NCBI RefSeq assembly: GCF_009755605.1
Contig: NZ_WPNZ01000001.1
Location: 186,001 to 250,000, forward strand
DNA from: Streptomyces typhae
GTDB lineage: Bacteria > Actinomycetota > Actinomycetes > Streptomycetales > Streptomycetaceae
Direction: 5' to 3'
Length of the DNA stretch: 64,000 nucleotides
Shown here in pieces: positions 36,790-44,130 of this stretch (position 1 is its first letter; each line of letters starts with the position of its first letter). Position numbers and translations under genes: made by a program. The notes beneath the pieces were generated by a model. It did not search any database and was not told the origin of the DNA. It was given only the letters and a program-made list of their open reading frames with translations.

Positions 36790-36851
36790 TCTCAATGTTA
36801 AGACACTTGACACTGAACGAACCCGCATGCATTCTTATCTCAACGTTAAGA
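36790..36851. promoter_or_regulatory. Paired MarR-type operators in the divergent promoter region
   Basis: The near-palindrome TCTCAATGTTAAGA (36790-36803) recurs as TCTCAACGTTAAGA (36838-36851), 48 bases apart and differing at one base. Between them, TTGACA at 36807-36812 is a good -35 for the MFS gene, with a weak -10 17 bases on. One site lies just before this -35 and the other just after the likely start point, fitting repression by the adjacent MarR protein. Confidence 0.65.
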
Positions 36852-36904
36852 GTTCCAGCCTTCAGAAAACGAAGGCTCACAGAGATGGCTTCAGGGGGAT
36901 TCCC

Positions 36905-38260
36905 ATGTCCAGCACCACCGCATCTACCGCGCTCGCAGCACCTGCGGAACCTGCTGTAGAGCCCACGAGAGAGCGGGGGCGGGGGCGGGACCGGGACCGG
37001 AACCGGGGGCGGGACCGGAACCGGGAGCGGGAGGGAAACCAGGAACGGGAAGGGGAAGGGGAAGGGGAAGGGGAAGGGGAAGGGGAACACACACCGCCCC
37101 AAGTCCCCGTCATCTGGCTGGCGTTGCTGGCGGCGCCGGTGGCGGCGGGGGCCAACGCCCCGGTGCTGATCCTGCCGGACATGGCGCGCTCGCTGGGGGT
37201 GGGGACGGCCACGGCGACGTGGATGGTGACGGCCTTCGCGTGGGCGATGGCGGCGGGCACCCCGCTGCTCGCGGCGCTGCTGCGGCGGTACGGGTTCCAG
37301 CCGCTGCTGCGCCTGAGCACGGCGCTGGTGCTCGGTGGCACGGCGCTGGTGGCCCTCGCGCCGTGGCTGCCGGTGGCGCTGGTGGGTCGGGTGGGGCAGT
37401 CGCTCGGCGGCGCGGGCCTGGTGGCGGCGGCGATGAACCTGGCGGGCAGCGCACGCAGGATGGGCGTGATCAGCTCGGGCTTCGGTGTCCTCGGGGCGGC
37501 GGGCCCGCTGTTGGGGGCGACGCTGACGGACGCGGTGTCGTGGCGGCTCGCGTTCGGGGTGTCGGCGGTGGCGGTGCTCGCCGTACCGGTGGTGGCGCGG
37601 TACACGCGGGGGACGAAGCCGGGCGGGGGTGGCTTCGACGCACGCGGGGCGGCGCTGCTGATAGCGCTGGCGACGTCGCTGATCCTGCTGCCGACGGCAC
37701 CGCTCCCGGCGCTGGCAGCGGCCTTGCTGACAATTGTCGTCCTGGCCCTGCACATCCGCCGCCGCCCGGAGGGCTTCGTCCCGGTCCAACTCCTGCGCTC
37801 ACCGCTCTTCCTCTTCTCGGCGGCACTCGGCGGAACGCTGTCGACCACGTACTTCACCCTCCTCTTCACGGTCCCGAGCCTGCTGCGGGACAGGGCGGAC
37901 TGGTCGAAGGGGGCGATCGGCACGGGCCAGCTGGTGACCCTGCTGACGGCGTCGGCGCTGTCGTGGCTGCTTGCGGCGAGCGCGGTGCGGCTGGGCAGGA
38001 CGGTGGTGCGGGCGGTGCTGATCTCGGTGGGCGCGGCGGCGATCACCACGGCGGTGTTCGCGACGTCGGGCGTCCTGCTGCTGCTCGCGGCGGGCGCGGC
38101 AGCCTTCGCGGCAACGGGCGCCAACGCCACCCTCTCCATGCACGCGGCATCAGCCCCCACCCCCACCCACCGCCCTACGGCCATCGGCCTCTTCGCCCTG
38201 AGCTATCAGCTGGGCGGGGCGTTCGGGCCGGGGGTTGCTACGGTGCTGGTCCTTGGGTGA
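36905..38260 (+). CDS. MFS transporter with charged repetitive N-terminus
   Basis: This 451-residue major facilitator carrier is probably a drug or metabolite exporter, given the divergent MarR gene. The ATG at 36905 has a GGGGGA sequence upstream. After residue 20 a roughly 40-residue Arg/Asp/Asn then Glu/Gly repeat (RGRDRDRN..., EREGEGEGEGE) precedes the first helix. It is encoded by 6-base repeats including about six copies of GGGGAA near 37050-37085. The membrane part (about 65-451) has roughly 12 helices with the MFS features DMARSLGVGTATATWMVTAF and RRYGFQPLLR. The end FALSYQLGGAFGPGVATVLVLG is a little abrupt, so the last helix may be short. A hairpin follows at 38283. Confidence 0.9.
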   Translation: MSSTTASTALAAPAEPAVEPTRERGRGRDRDRNRGRDRNREREGNQEREGEGEGEGEGEGEHTPPQVPVIWLALLAAPVAAGANAPVLILPDMARSLGVGTATATWMVTAFAWAMAAGTPLLAALLRRYGFQPLLRLSTALVLGGTALVALAPWLPVALVGRVGQSLGGAGLVAAAMNLAGSARRMGVISSGFGVLGAAGPLLGATLTDAVSWRLAFGVSAVAVLAVPVVARYTRGTKPGGGGFDARGAALLIALATSLILLPTAPLPALAAALLTIVVLALHIRRRPEGFVPVQLLRSPLFLFSAALGGTLSTTYFTLLFTVPSLLRDRADWSKGAIGTGQLVTLLTASALSWLLAASAVRLGRTVVRAVLISVGAAAITTAVFATSGVLLLLAAGAAAFAATGANATLSMHAASAPTPTHRPTAIGLFALSYQLGGAFGPGVATVLVLG

Positions 38261-38282
38261 TCCTCGATCGCCCGGTACGCGA

Positions 38283-38316
38283 GCGGCCCCCGCCCGAAGA
38301 CCCGGGCGGGGGCCGC
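38283..38316 (+). terminator. Terminator of the MFS gene
   Basis: The perfect 14-base arms 38283-38296 and 38303-38316 enclose a 6-base loop, 22 bases after the MFS stop. Core-genome sequence appears to end soon after this point, and the accessory island begins. Confidence 0.88.
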
Positions 38317-38417
38317 GGCGATACTCCCCGGCAACCGGCTCCTCAGAGGTGGTGGCACGGCCACCTCGTCACCATGCTCACTGTCGCCCTCATGGAGCAG
38401 GCGCCCGCCCGCTCACA

Positions 38418-38437
38418 TGCCGGCACGATCCCAGCAC
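38418..38437. repeat. Island-end repeat site, copy 1 (one exact, one degenerate word)
   Basis: The word TCCCAGCAC is exact at 38429-38437, and TGCCGGCAC (two mismatches) lies 11 bases before it. The sequence that follows (GGGATTCACTGCAAAGTACA) is shared with the copy at 43309, where it also leads into a toxin-antitoxin pair. This is the leftmost sign of the island. Confidence 0.6.
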
Positions 38438-38559
38438 GGGATTCACTGCAAAGTACAAGAAGATTCAGGAGCGCCACGCCTACGCGTCAACGCCCACCCC
38501 GGATACGGGTCGCGCGGCACTCCAGGCACTGTAATAGTTTCTGTACTAGACTTGCGGCC

Positions 38560-38835
38560 ATGAAGTCACCCCGCCCCGGCGGCACGGAGAACATCTCCGT
38601 TTCCATGCCCTCAGAACTTCTCGGTGCCCTGCGTACACGCACCGGTAAGCGCGGCGTGTCCGCGTACGTGACGGCGGCGGTCCGGCATCAGCTCGCCATG
38701 GACGGCCTCGCCGAGATCGTGGCCGCCTACGAGGCCGAGCACGAGCCGCTGAGCGAGGCCGAAGTCCAGGCCGCGCAGAGCGAACTGTTCGGGGACGCAC
38801 CGGCTCCCTACGCGTCGAACGACAGCGCCGCGTGA
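38560..38835 (+). CDS. Antitoxin of an RHH/PIN toxin-antitoxin pair, copy 1
   Basis: This 91-residue predicted DNA-binding antitoxin starts at the ATG 38560. The segment ENISVSMPSELLGALRTRTG is a typical ribbon-helix-helix beta strand plus helix, followed by SAYVTAAVRHQLAMDGLAE. The acidic C-terminus (AEHEPLSEAEVQAAQSELFG) would wrap the toxin. It differs from the copy at 43438-43713 at only two residues (Ser/Thr, Ala/Thr). The upstream block 38521-38559 (GTAATAGTTT then TACTAGAC) is shared with copy 2 almost base for base and is the likely autoregulated promoter. The stop overlaps the toxin start as GTGA. Confidence 0.85.
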   Translation: MKSPRPGGTENISVSMPSELLGALRTRTGKRGVSAYVTAAVRHQLAMDGLAEIVAAYEAEHEPLSEAEVQAAQSELFGDAPAPYASNDSAA

Positions 38836-39239
38836 AGGAGCCCGCCGCCAGGTCCCTGATTCTGGACTCCCAGGCGTTGTCGCTGCTACTACGCACCGAT
38901 CGCCAGATGATCACCCGAATCGAGGCCGCTCGGCGCGTAGGTGTGCCCGTCCTCGTGTCAGCCCTGACGGTAGTGGAGGCCGTCTACGGGAAGACGGACA
39001 CCGCCCGGCTCCACTGGGTGCTCTCCCGCCTTCAGGTCCAGGACGTCACCCAGGCAGACAGCCTCACCGCGGTGCAGATGCTGAGCGACGCCGGCGGCCT
39101 GCACGGCCACAAGTACGCCATCGACGCCCTCGTCGCGGCGATGGCGCTCCGCTCCCCGGCACCCGTGCTCGTACTGACCTCGGACCGCGACGATTGGTCG
39201 AAACTGTGCGGCGACCGCGTACAGATCAAGGACGTCTGA
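38832..39239 (+). CDS. PIN-domain toxin (VapC-like RNase), copy 1
   Basis: This 135-residue predicted endoribonuclease has the acidic PIN residues Asp12 (LILDSQAL), Glu49 (LTVVEAVYG), Asp98 (KYAIDALVAA) and Asp118/Asp120 (TSDRDDW), so it is probably active. The GTG start is inside the antitoxin stop. It differs from copy 2 at five residues. Right after its stop the sequence enters fragments of an hsdR gene on the other strand, whereas copy 2 is followed by an intact hsdR. It is therefore the survivor of a decayed duplicate module. Confidence 0.88.
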   Translation: MKEPAARSLILDSQALSLLLRTDRQMITRIEAARRVGVPVLVSALTVVEAVYGKTDTARLHWVLSRLQVQDVTQADSLTAVQMLSDAGGLHGHKYAIDALVAAMALRSPAPVLVLTSDRDDWSKLCGDRVQIKDV

Positions 39240-39802
39240 CCTCTCAACGCTTACTCAGGTTGCATCCGCCTGCTGATCGACTGCCGCTTCGCGGACGGCA
39301 TCCGGAACTCGGCTTCGCTGGAGGCGGCGGCCACCGCGCGGATCCTTCTTCGCGCCCGTGCGGGCGGCGCTGATGCCCGTCAGTTGCCCGTCACCCACGA
39401 GTGCCCGTCACCCACGAGCGAGATGTCGACCGCTATCGCCTTGCTGTGCTTGACCCCGATCAGCACCACGTCGGAGAGGTCCACGTCGGCTGCCCAAGAG
39501 GACTCGGCGATCACCTTCTCCGTCCTCATCCTCGATCGCCCGCGCGTAGCGGCGCCGGAAGTCGCGCTGCGCCGGGCTGATCGCCGCCGCGAGAGCGTTC
39601 CTTCCCTTCCGTATCCGTCGAGCACTTACACGCCAACGGCATCATGCGGTCGAGCCAGCCCGTGGGCGGTCCAGTCGATGGTGTTCGTCGCTCCTGACCC
39701 GGCCCAGTGCTCGATCAAGTACCGGTGCCCGACGCCCTCCTCCTTCGCTGCGGCGACGATGCTCGTGACGGCCTCCCACTGGTGGAAGCGCGGGAGGAGC
39801 AG
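39240..39802 (-). pseudogene. Decayed type I restriction subunit R (hsdR) fragments
   Basis: Reading on the minus strand, four blocks of the intact hsdR at 44131-47280 can be recognised in order with large internal deletions. They are the helicase region LPRFHQWEAVTSIVAAAKEEGVG plus a Walker A damaged to AGSGATN (39640-39802), a block matching 44778-44862 (39526-39612), a block with DVDLSDVVLIGVKHSKAIAVDIS (39340-39520), and the extreme C-terminus (39245-39300). The Lys of GKT is lost, and stops and frame changes interrupt it. Similarity to the intact gene is high enough to imply a recent common source. Confidence 0.85.
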
Positions 39803-39803
39803 A

Positions 39804-39829
39804 GGGCCCGACCCCGAAGAGTCGGACCC
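39804..39829. repeat. 26-base hairpin, left copy (candidate attachment-site core)
   Basis: The sequence beginning GGGCCCGACC and ending GTCGGACCC is the same as 50452-50477 apart from one base. It forms a hairpin with a CGAA loop. It lies exactly at the junction between the hsdR relic and the integrase relic. It may be an attachment-site core or simply a shared terminator. Confidence 0.5.
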
Positions 39830-40943
39830 TCGCGAGACCTCGCGGATCGGCACGCCGTTCCCCAGCGCGGTCGAGGTGAAGAAGCGCCGAAGACTGCCGG
39901 GCGTGTATTTGGCCTTGCCGTCCACATCGACCACGCCTGCTGCCGCGCACGCCTTCTTGAAGTGGCATCCGAAGGTGGCGGCGGTGGGCATCACACCCTT
40001 GCCACGCTGGCGGCGGGGGGGGAAGAAGACCTCCAGCCGCCGACGTCTGCCGCGAAGCCCTGTGAAGGCCACGGACACCAGCGCCCACCGCGACAAGTGG
40101 TCGTCGATTTCCTGCTCGACGACCGGGGCTGCCGGGACGTCCCGGTACTCACCCTCCGTCCGGTGCTTGAGCGGCACCAAGGCTGTGCGGCAGTCATCGT
40201 GGTGCGCTTTGGCACTGACCTGCCGGCGGACCCTGACGAAGCCGGACCGTCGGCACTCGGTGGAGAAGGCGAGGGCCTCGCTGGGGCGCTGACCGGTGCC
40301 CGATTGCAGATAGACCGCGAGCCGGTACTGCGGGGAGATGTGCTCCGCGATCAGGTCAACCTCGCCCAACGTGGGAATCTCGTCCTCGTCCACCGCGCAC
40401 GGGGCCGCCCGGGATACCCGGACACCGCGCGGGATTGCGCCAGATGCGTTTCTCCACGACGGCCACCTCTAGCATCGCGGCCACCATCATCAACCGATCG
40501 TTGACCGTAGAGACCGCCAACCCGGCGCCGGCGGAGTGCGGTTGCCTGGTGAACTCCTCGAAGTCGCGCCGTGCCAGCCCGGCCAGCATCTTCCGTTCCA
40601 GTCGCGGCACGAGATGGTTCTGGACGAACCCTTCGTAGTTGCGGCGCGTCGATTCACCGCTGACCCGGCGCTCCAGCCACTCCTGAGCCCAGACCTGCAA
40701 TGACACCCACCCAGGCGCAGGATCGAAGTGAACGTCGGCCTTCTTGTCGTTCTCGCCCTTGTCGGCAAATGCATCCGCACCATCCGAGCCCACCCGCCGG
40801 GCAAACGACCTCTCCCGCTGCCGCCCGCGCCTACCGCCCGGCTCCCGGTAACGCACCGTCCAGCCGTGCCGACATCGCAGACGGCCACAGGGGAAGTTCC
40901 GGTCCCGGACGTCCCTCTTGCACCTCTGAAAAACGCTCGCCAC
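39830..40943 (-). pseudogene. Tyrosine integrase (phage/ICE type) relic, frameshifted and truncated
   Basis: The N-terminal arm- and core-binding part reads from 40943 (MASVFQRC, WTVRYREPGG, WAQEWLERR, STRRNYEGFVQNHLVPRL, VNDRLMMVAAMLEVAV, IWRNPA). Near 40390-40440 the frame shifts, and the catalytic domain continues in another frame: EIPTLGEVDLIAEHI, QSGTGQRPSEALAF with the first catalytic Arg, then TPGSLRRFFTSTALGNGVPI. There the expected HxxR motif has lost its His, and the final GH...Tyr segment is missing. The frame then runs through the 26-base hairpin into hsdR sequence, making a chimeric open frame (39626-40393). The integrase cannot be functional as read, so the island is probably fixed. 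Confidence 0.85.
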
Positions 40944-41169
40944 CCAAGCCCCGATCTGTCGCCTGGCCCGTGCTCGAGACCGTGCACTGGCGCCCCACGG
41001 CCCAGCAGGGCATTCATCGCCAATCCGCTTTTACCAGTGAATATGGGCCCAGCATCACCTACAGCCCCTGCCCGCCGAGACCCCTCACCGGACGCGCTCA
41101 CACCGCGACGCTCGCTGACGCGCGAAGAGCACATCGACACCGGATGCCATACCGCACTATGGTTGATGT

Positions 41170-41436
41170 ATGGCTACCAAGAAGGTGACTATCACCCTCG
41201 ACGAATCCCTGGTCGAAGCCCTGTCCGGAGCTGCCGAGGAAGAAGGCATCCCACTTTCCCGCCTCGTCGCCGGAGCAGCCGAGCGCGAGCTACGCCTGCG
41301 GGCCGGTCGCGCCGTCATCCAGGAGTGGCAGGCCGAGCACGGTGCCTTCACCCCGGAAGAGCTTGCCGCCGCCCGCGCGGACCTGGCCGCCGCCGACGCC
41401 GAATACCTCAGCAGTTCGGGAGCCTCGGCCGCGTGA
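41170..41436 (+). CDS. RHH-type antitoxin of a third toxin-antitoxin pair
   Basis: This 88-residue protein (MATKKVTITLDESLVEAL) is a CopG/Arc-like ribbon-helix-helix protein. The strand KVTITLDES is followed by two helices (ALSGAAEEEGIPLSRLVAGAAERELRLR), then an acidic C-terminal arm (EELAAARADLAAADAEYL) for toxin binding. Its sequence is unrelated to the antitoxins at 38560 and 43438. It overlaps the toxin gene by 4 bases (GTGA). The stretch 40944-41169 before it has no gene and should contain its promoter. Confidence 0.85.
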   Translation: MATKKVTITLDESLVEALSGAAEEEGIPLSRLVAGAAERELRLRAGRAVIQEWQAEHGAFTPEELAAARADLAAADAEYLSSSGASAA

Positions 41437-41825
41437 ACATCCCCTACCTGTACGACGCCGGGGTCCTCATCGCCATCGACAACGACGACCGCAGCATGTG
41501 GGTCCGACACAGCCTCGCCCTCGAAGACGGACGGGACATCCACATCCCGTCCGTCGTCGTCAGCCAGGCATGGCGGGACTCCCGCCGCCAGGTCAGACTC
41601 GGCAAGTTCCTCGCCGGATGCCACGTCGTACCCGTCGGCCTCGAAACCGCCAAAACCGCAGGCATCCTCTGCGGCAAGGCCAGCACCTCCGACATCGTCG
41701 ACGCTACCGTCGTGACCATGGCAGCCAGCCTCGGCGCCATCATCTGGACCTCGGACCCAGACGACATCCGCACCCTCATCGACGCCCAGGACATTAAACC
41801 CGCCCCGGTCATCCGAACCGTCTAA
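41433..41825 (+). CDS. PIN-domain toxin of the third pair
   Basis: This 130-residue predicted RNase begins NIPYLYDAGVLIAIDNDD, with Asp8 as the first PIN residue. A usual Glu is replaced by Gln in VVVSQAWRD (residue 45), and Asp90 (SDIVDATVV) and Asp108/110 (TSDPDD) are present. The Gln substitution appears in some PIN subfamilies as I recall, so activity cannot be ruled out. It is translationally coupled to the antitoxin at 41170-41436. It is not a copy of the other two toxins in the island. Confidence 0.82.
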   Translation: MNIPYLYDAGVLIAIDNDDRSMWVRHSLALEDGRDIHIPSVVVSQAWRDSRRQVRLGKFLAGCHVVPVGLETAKTAGILCGKASTSDIVDATVVTMAASLGAIIWTSDPDDIRTLIDAQDIKPAPVIRTV

Positions 41826-42043
41826 CCTCAGATATTCCCCGGCGACCAGCCACTACGGGACCCAATAGCGAGGTGAGGGACGGAGACAGGCACGGCTGCC
41901 TGATCACGCAGGGGTGGACGGGCAGCGTCAGGACCTCCCGACAAGGGCGCTCACGTACTGGGCAACAGACATGCTCTTCGATGATTTTCGCCGAAGTCGA
42001 GTGGGATCTTGCAGGACTGATGACCCAGCCAGCGTGACACTTC

Positions 42044-42296
42044 CTACCGAGCTTGAACTCGTGGAGTCGTGAGCGACAATCCGGTTCCGACGTGGCATCC
42101 GTCGATGAGGTCGCTGAGGTATGGAATCGTGCGCAAGCCTCTGCGGACGGTCTGGACGAGGTGCTCGGGCGTGGTGAAGGCGACGTTGCTGAGCCAGCCG
42201 CGTCGCAGCGCCTTCGACCGGGGTGCGATCGGGTGCGTAGGAGGGCAGTTGGTGCGCGGCCAGCCACTTCAGCCCACCGCCGCGTGCGTACCGCAT
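42044..42296 (-). pseudogene. IS630-family transposase C-terminal relic
   Basis: On the minus strand the frame from 42296 reads WLAAHQLPSYAPDRTPVEG, the hallmark before the last catalytic Glu of IS630-type DDE transposases. One frame change later it continues RRGWLSNVAFTTPEHLVQTV, RRGLRTIPYLSDLIDGCHV and GTGLSL before a stop at 42044. Only the last 85 or so residues remain, and a few residues are missing at the frame change. No intact terminal repeats are visible. It marks an old insertion in the island. Confidence 0.78.
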
Positions 42297-42299
42297 GAG

Positions 42300-43297
42300 T
42301 ACGGCATACCGCGAAGATCAAGCTCCGTCAGCAACTACGACTCCACGAGTCCCAACTCAGTAAGCGGAGCGCCGTTGGGCACAGACCCCGCTCAGACAAA
42401 GCGGGCGAAGTCGAACGATGGTCCCGCTTGAAGCTGACGTTAGTTTCCTCCGACGTGGGCTGCCCCGTTTTCCACGTCGTCAAGGTGAACGATAATGTCC
42501 GCTATGGAAAGCGAGTCCATCAATTCCTTCGTAGGCACCTGAATGCCGCTTCCCATGCGCGTAGTCAGGCAGGGGAAAGATTCGTTCGACCAGAGGACAA
42601 ATAAATGCCAGATCTACTCACCGCCGACACTAGCGAGTGACGGTTGCAGCAGGATTTGACGAAGTTCCTTTCAAGTTAAACAGAGCTTCGTAGCTAACTA
42701 CAGCTCTAGAGCCGAGGAGCACACGTAAGAATGTGCACGGTTGGAGCCCCATATACGCCCTGCTGCACGACAGCCCCGTCAAGTTCATAACAGAAAGTGT
42801 GCAACTGCCAGCCTGATGCGCGATCACTCCGGTGAACCGAGCTGCAACCTGCCGGTTTCCACTGAACGAGACGACGGGACGCAACCGGTACTCCGTAAGG
42901 GCCTTGCCTCGCTCCTGCCGTTCTCGCTTCCTAGTGCTGGAGCGCCTGACGGCTGATGCTTCGCTTTGTTTCGCCGTAGCGGCCTCGGCAATCGCGGGGA
43001 ACGGCACGAGACGCCCGGGGACCGCAAGCGGGCTGGCGTGCATCGCATCATCTGGGAGAGTGAAGCGATGCACTGCCAATCAGGCGCAGCCACTCTTCAG
43101 GCACAACTGCCATAAAAACGCCATCTGCAAGGCGCAGGACAGGTCGACACAGGAACCCGCCAAGGGGCCGAGCCCAGGAAAGGGCTCGACCCCGAACTCG
43201 CACGTCAACGAGCCGCATAACGTAAAGCAGTTGATCGATCACACGTTGAAGCGGAACTCCACCACAACCGCTCTGACCTGCGGTTATCCAGGCGCAT
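42300..43297. other. About 1 kb of unassigned island DNA
   Basis: This stretch is less GC-rich than the core genome, particularly 42430-42830. Open frames exist on both strands (for example 42630-43079 minus) but none has Streptomyces codon bias, a ribosome site or a recognisable motif. It may be decayed coding sequence or a non-coding part of the element. Confidence 0.5.
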
Positions 43298-43317
43298 CCC
43301 AGCACCATCCCAGCACG
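43298..43317. repeat. Island repeat site, copy 2 (paired 9-base words)
   Basis: TCCCAGCAC occurs at 43298-43306 and 43309-43317, 11 bases apart. It is followed by the same leader sequence as copy 1 at 38438, then a toxin-antitoxin pair. The duplicated segment therefore starts at or near these words. Confidence 0.7.
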
Positions 43318-43437
43318 GGATTCACTGCAAAGTACAAGAAGATCCAGAAGCGTCAAGACTACGCATCAACGCCCGTCCGGATACAGGCCGCGCAGCACTC
43401 CAGACACTGTAATAGTTTGTGTACTAGACTTGCGGCC

Positions 43438-43713
43438 ATGAAGTCACCCCGCCCCGGTGGCACAGAGAACATCTCCGTGTCGATGCCCTCCGAACTCCTC
43501 GGTGCTCTGCGCACCCGTACCGGCAAGCGCGGCGTGTCCGCATACGTGACGGCGGCGGTCCGGCATCAGCTCGCCATGGACGGCCTCGCGGAGATCGTGG
43601 CCGCCTACGAAGCCGAGCACGAGCCGCTGACCGAAGCCGAAGTCCAGGCCGCGCAGAGCGAATTGTTCGGTGACACACCGGCACCCTACGCGTCGAACGA
43701 CAGCGCCGCGTGA
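43438..43713 (+). CDS. Antitoxin of an RHH/PIN toxin-antitoxin pair, copy 2
   Basis: This 91-residue ribbon-helix-helix antitoxin differs from copy 1 (38560-38835) only by Thr for Ser in EPLTEAEV and Thr for Ala in FGDTPAPY. Because the two are so alike, the product of one locus could bind the operator and toxin of the other. The leader 43399-43437 again carries GTAATAGTTT and TACTAGAC, with a single base changed between copies. The GTGA junction couples it to the toxin gene. Confidence 0.85.
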   Translation: MKSPRPGGTENISVSMPSELLGALRTRTGKRGVSAYVTAAVRHQLAMDGLAEIVAAYEAEHEPLTEAEVQAAQSELFGDTPAPYASNDSAA

Positions 43714-44117
43714 AGGAGCCCGCGGCCAGGTCCCTGGTGCTCGACTCCCAGGCGCTGTCGTTGCTGCTGCGCAACGACCGCCAGATGATCACCCGGATCG
43801 AGGCCGCTCGGCGCGTAGGTGTGCCCGTCCTCGTGTCGGCCCTGACGGTGGTGGAGGCCGTCTACGGGAAAACGGATACCGCCAGGCTGCGCTGGCTGCT
43901 CTCCCGCCTTCAGGTCCAAGACGTCACCCAGGCGGACAGTCTCACCGCGGTGCAGCTGCTGAGCGACGCCGGCGGCCTACATGGCCACAAGTACGCCATC
44001 GACGCCCTCGTCGCCGCGATGGCGCTCCGCTCCCCGGCACCCGTCCTTGTGCTGACCTCGGACCGCGACGACTGGTCGAAACTGTGCGGCGACCGCGTAC
44101 AGATCAAGGACGTCTGA
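43710..44117 (+). CDS. PIN-domain toxin (VapC-like RNase), copy 2
   Basis: This 135-residue PIN protein keeps all acidic residues of copy 1 (Asp12, Glu49, Asp98, Asp118, Asp120). The five differences are conservative or lie outside the active site (Ile/Val, Thr/Asn, His/Arg, Val/Leu, Met/Leu). It ends 14 bases from the end of hsdR on the opposite strand. This convergent linkage of a toxin-antitoxin pair with a type I restriction operon is repeated, in broken form, at 38832-39802, so the two have travelled together. Confidence 0.88.
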   Translation: MKEPAARSLVLDSQALSLLLRNDRQMITRIEAARRVGVPVLVSALTVVEAVYGKTDTARLRWLLSRLQVQDVTQADSLTAVQLLSDAGGLHGHKYAIDALVAAMALRSPAPVLVLTSDRDDWSKLCGDRVQIKDV

Positions 44118-44130
44118 CCTCGGCGTCCAC

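Noticed and set aside
38261..38559. tRNA gene as integration target at the left island end
   Set aside because: No cloverleaf or T-loop sequence was found there or at 50440-50527, so the island does not appear to sit in a tRNA gene.
42630..43079. 149-codon minus-strand open frame in the island
   Set aside because: It has no ribosome site, no Streptomyces codon bias and no recognised motif, so it is not reported as a gene.
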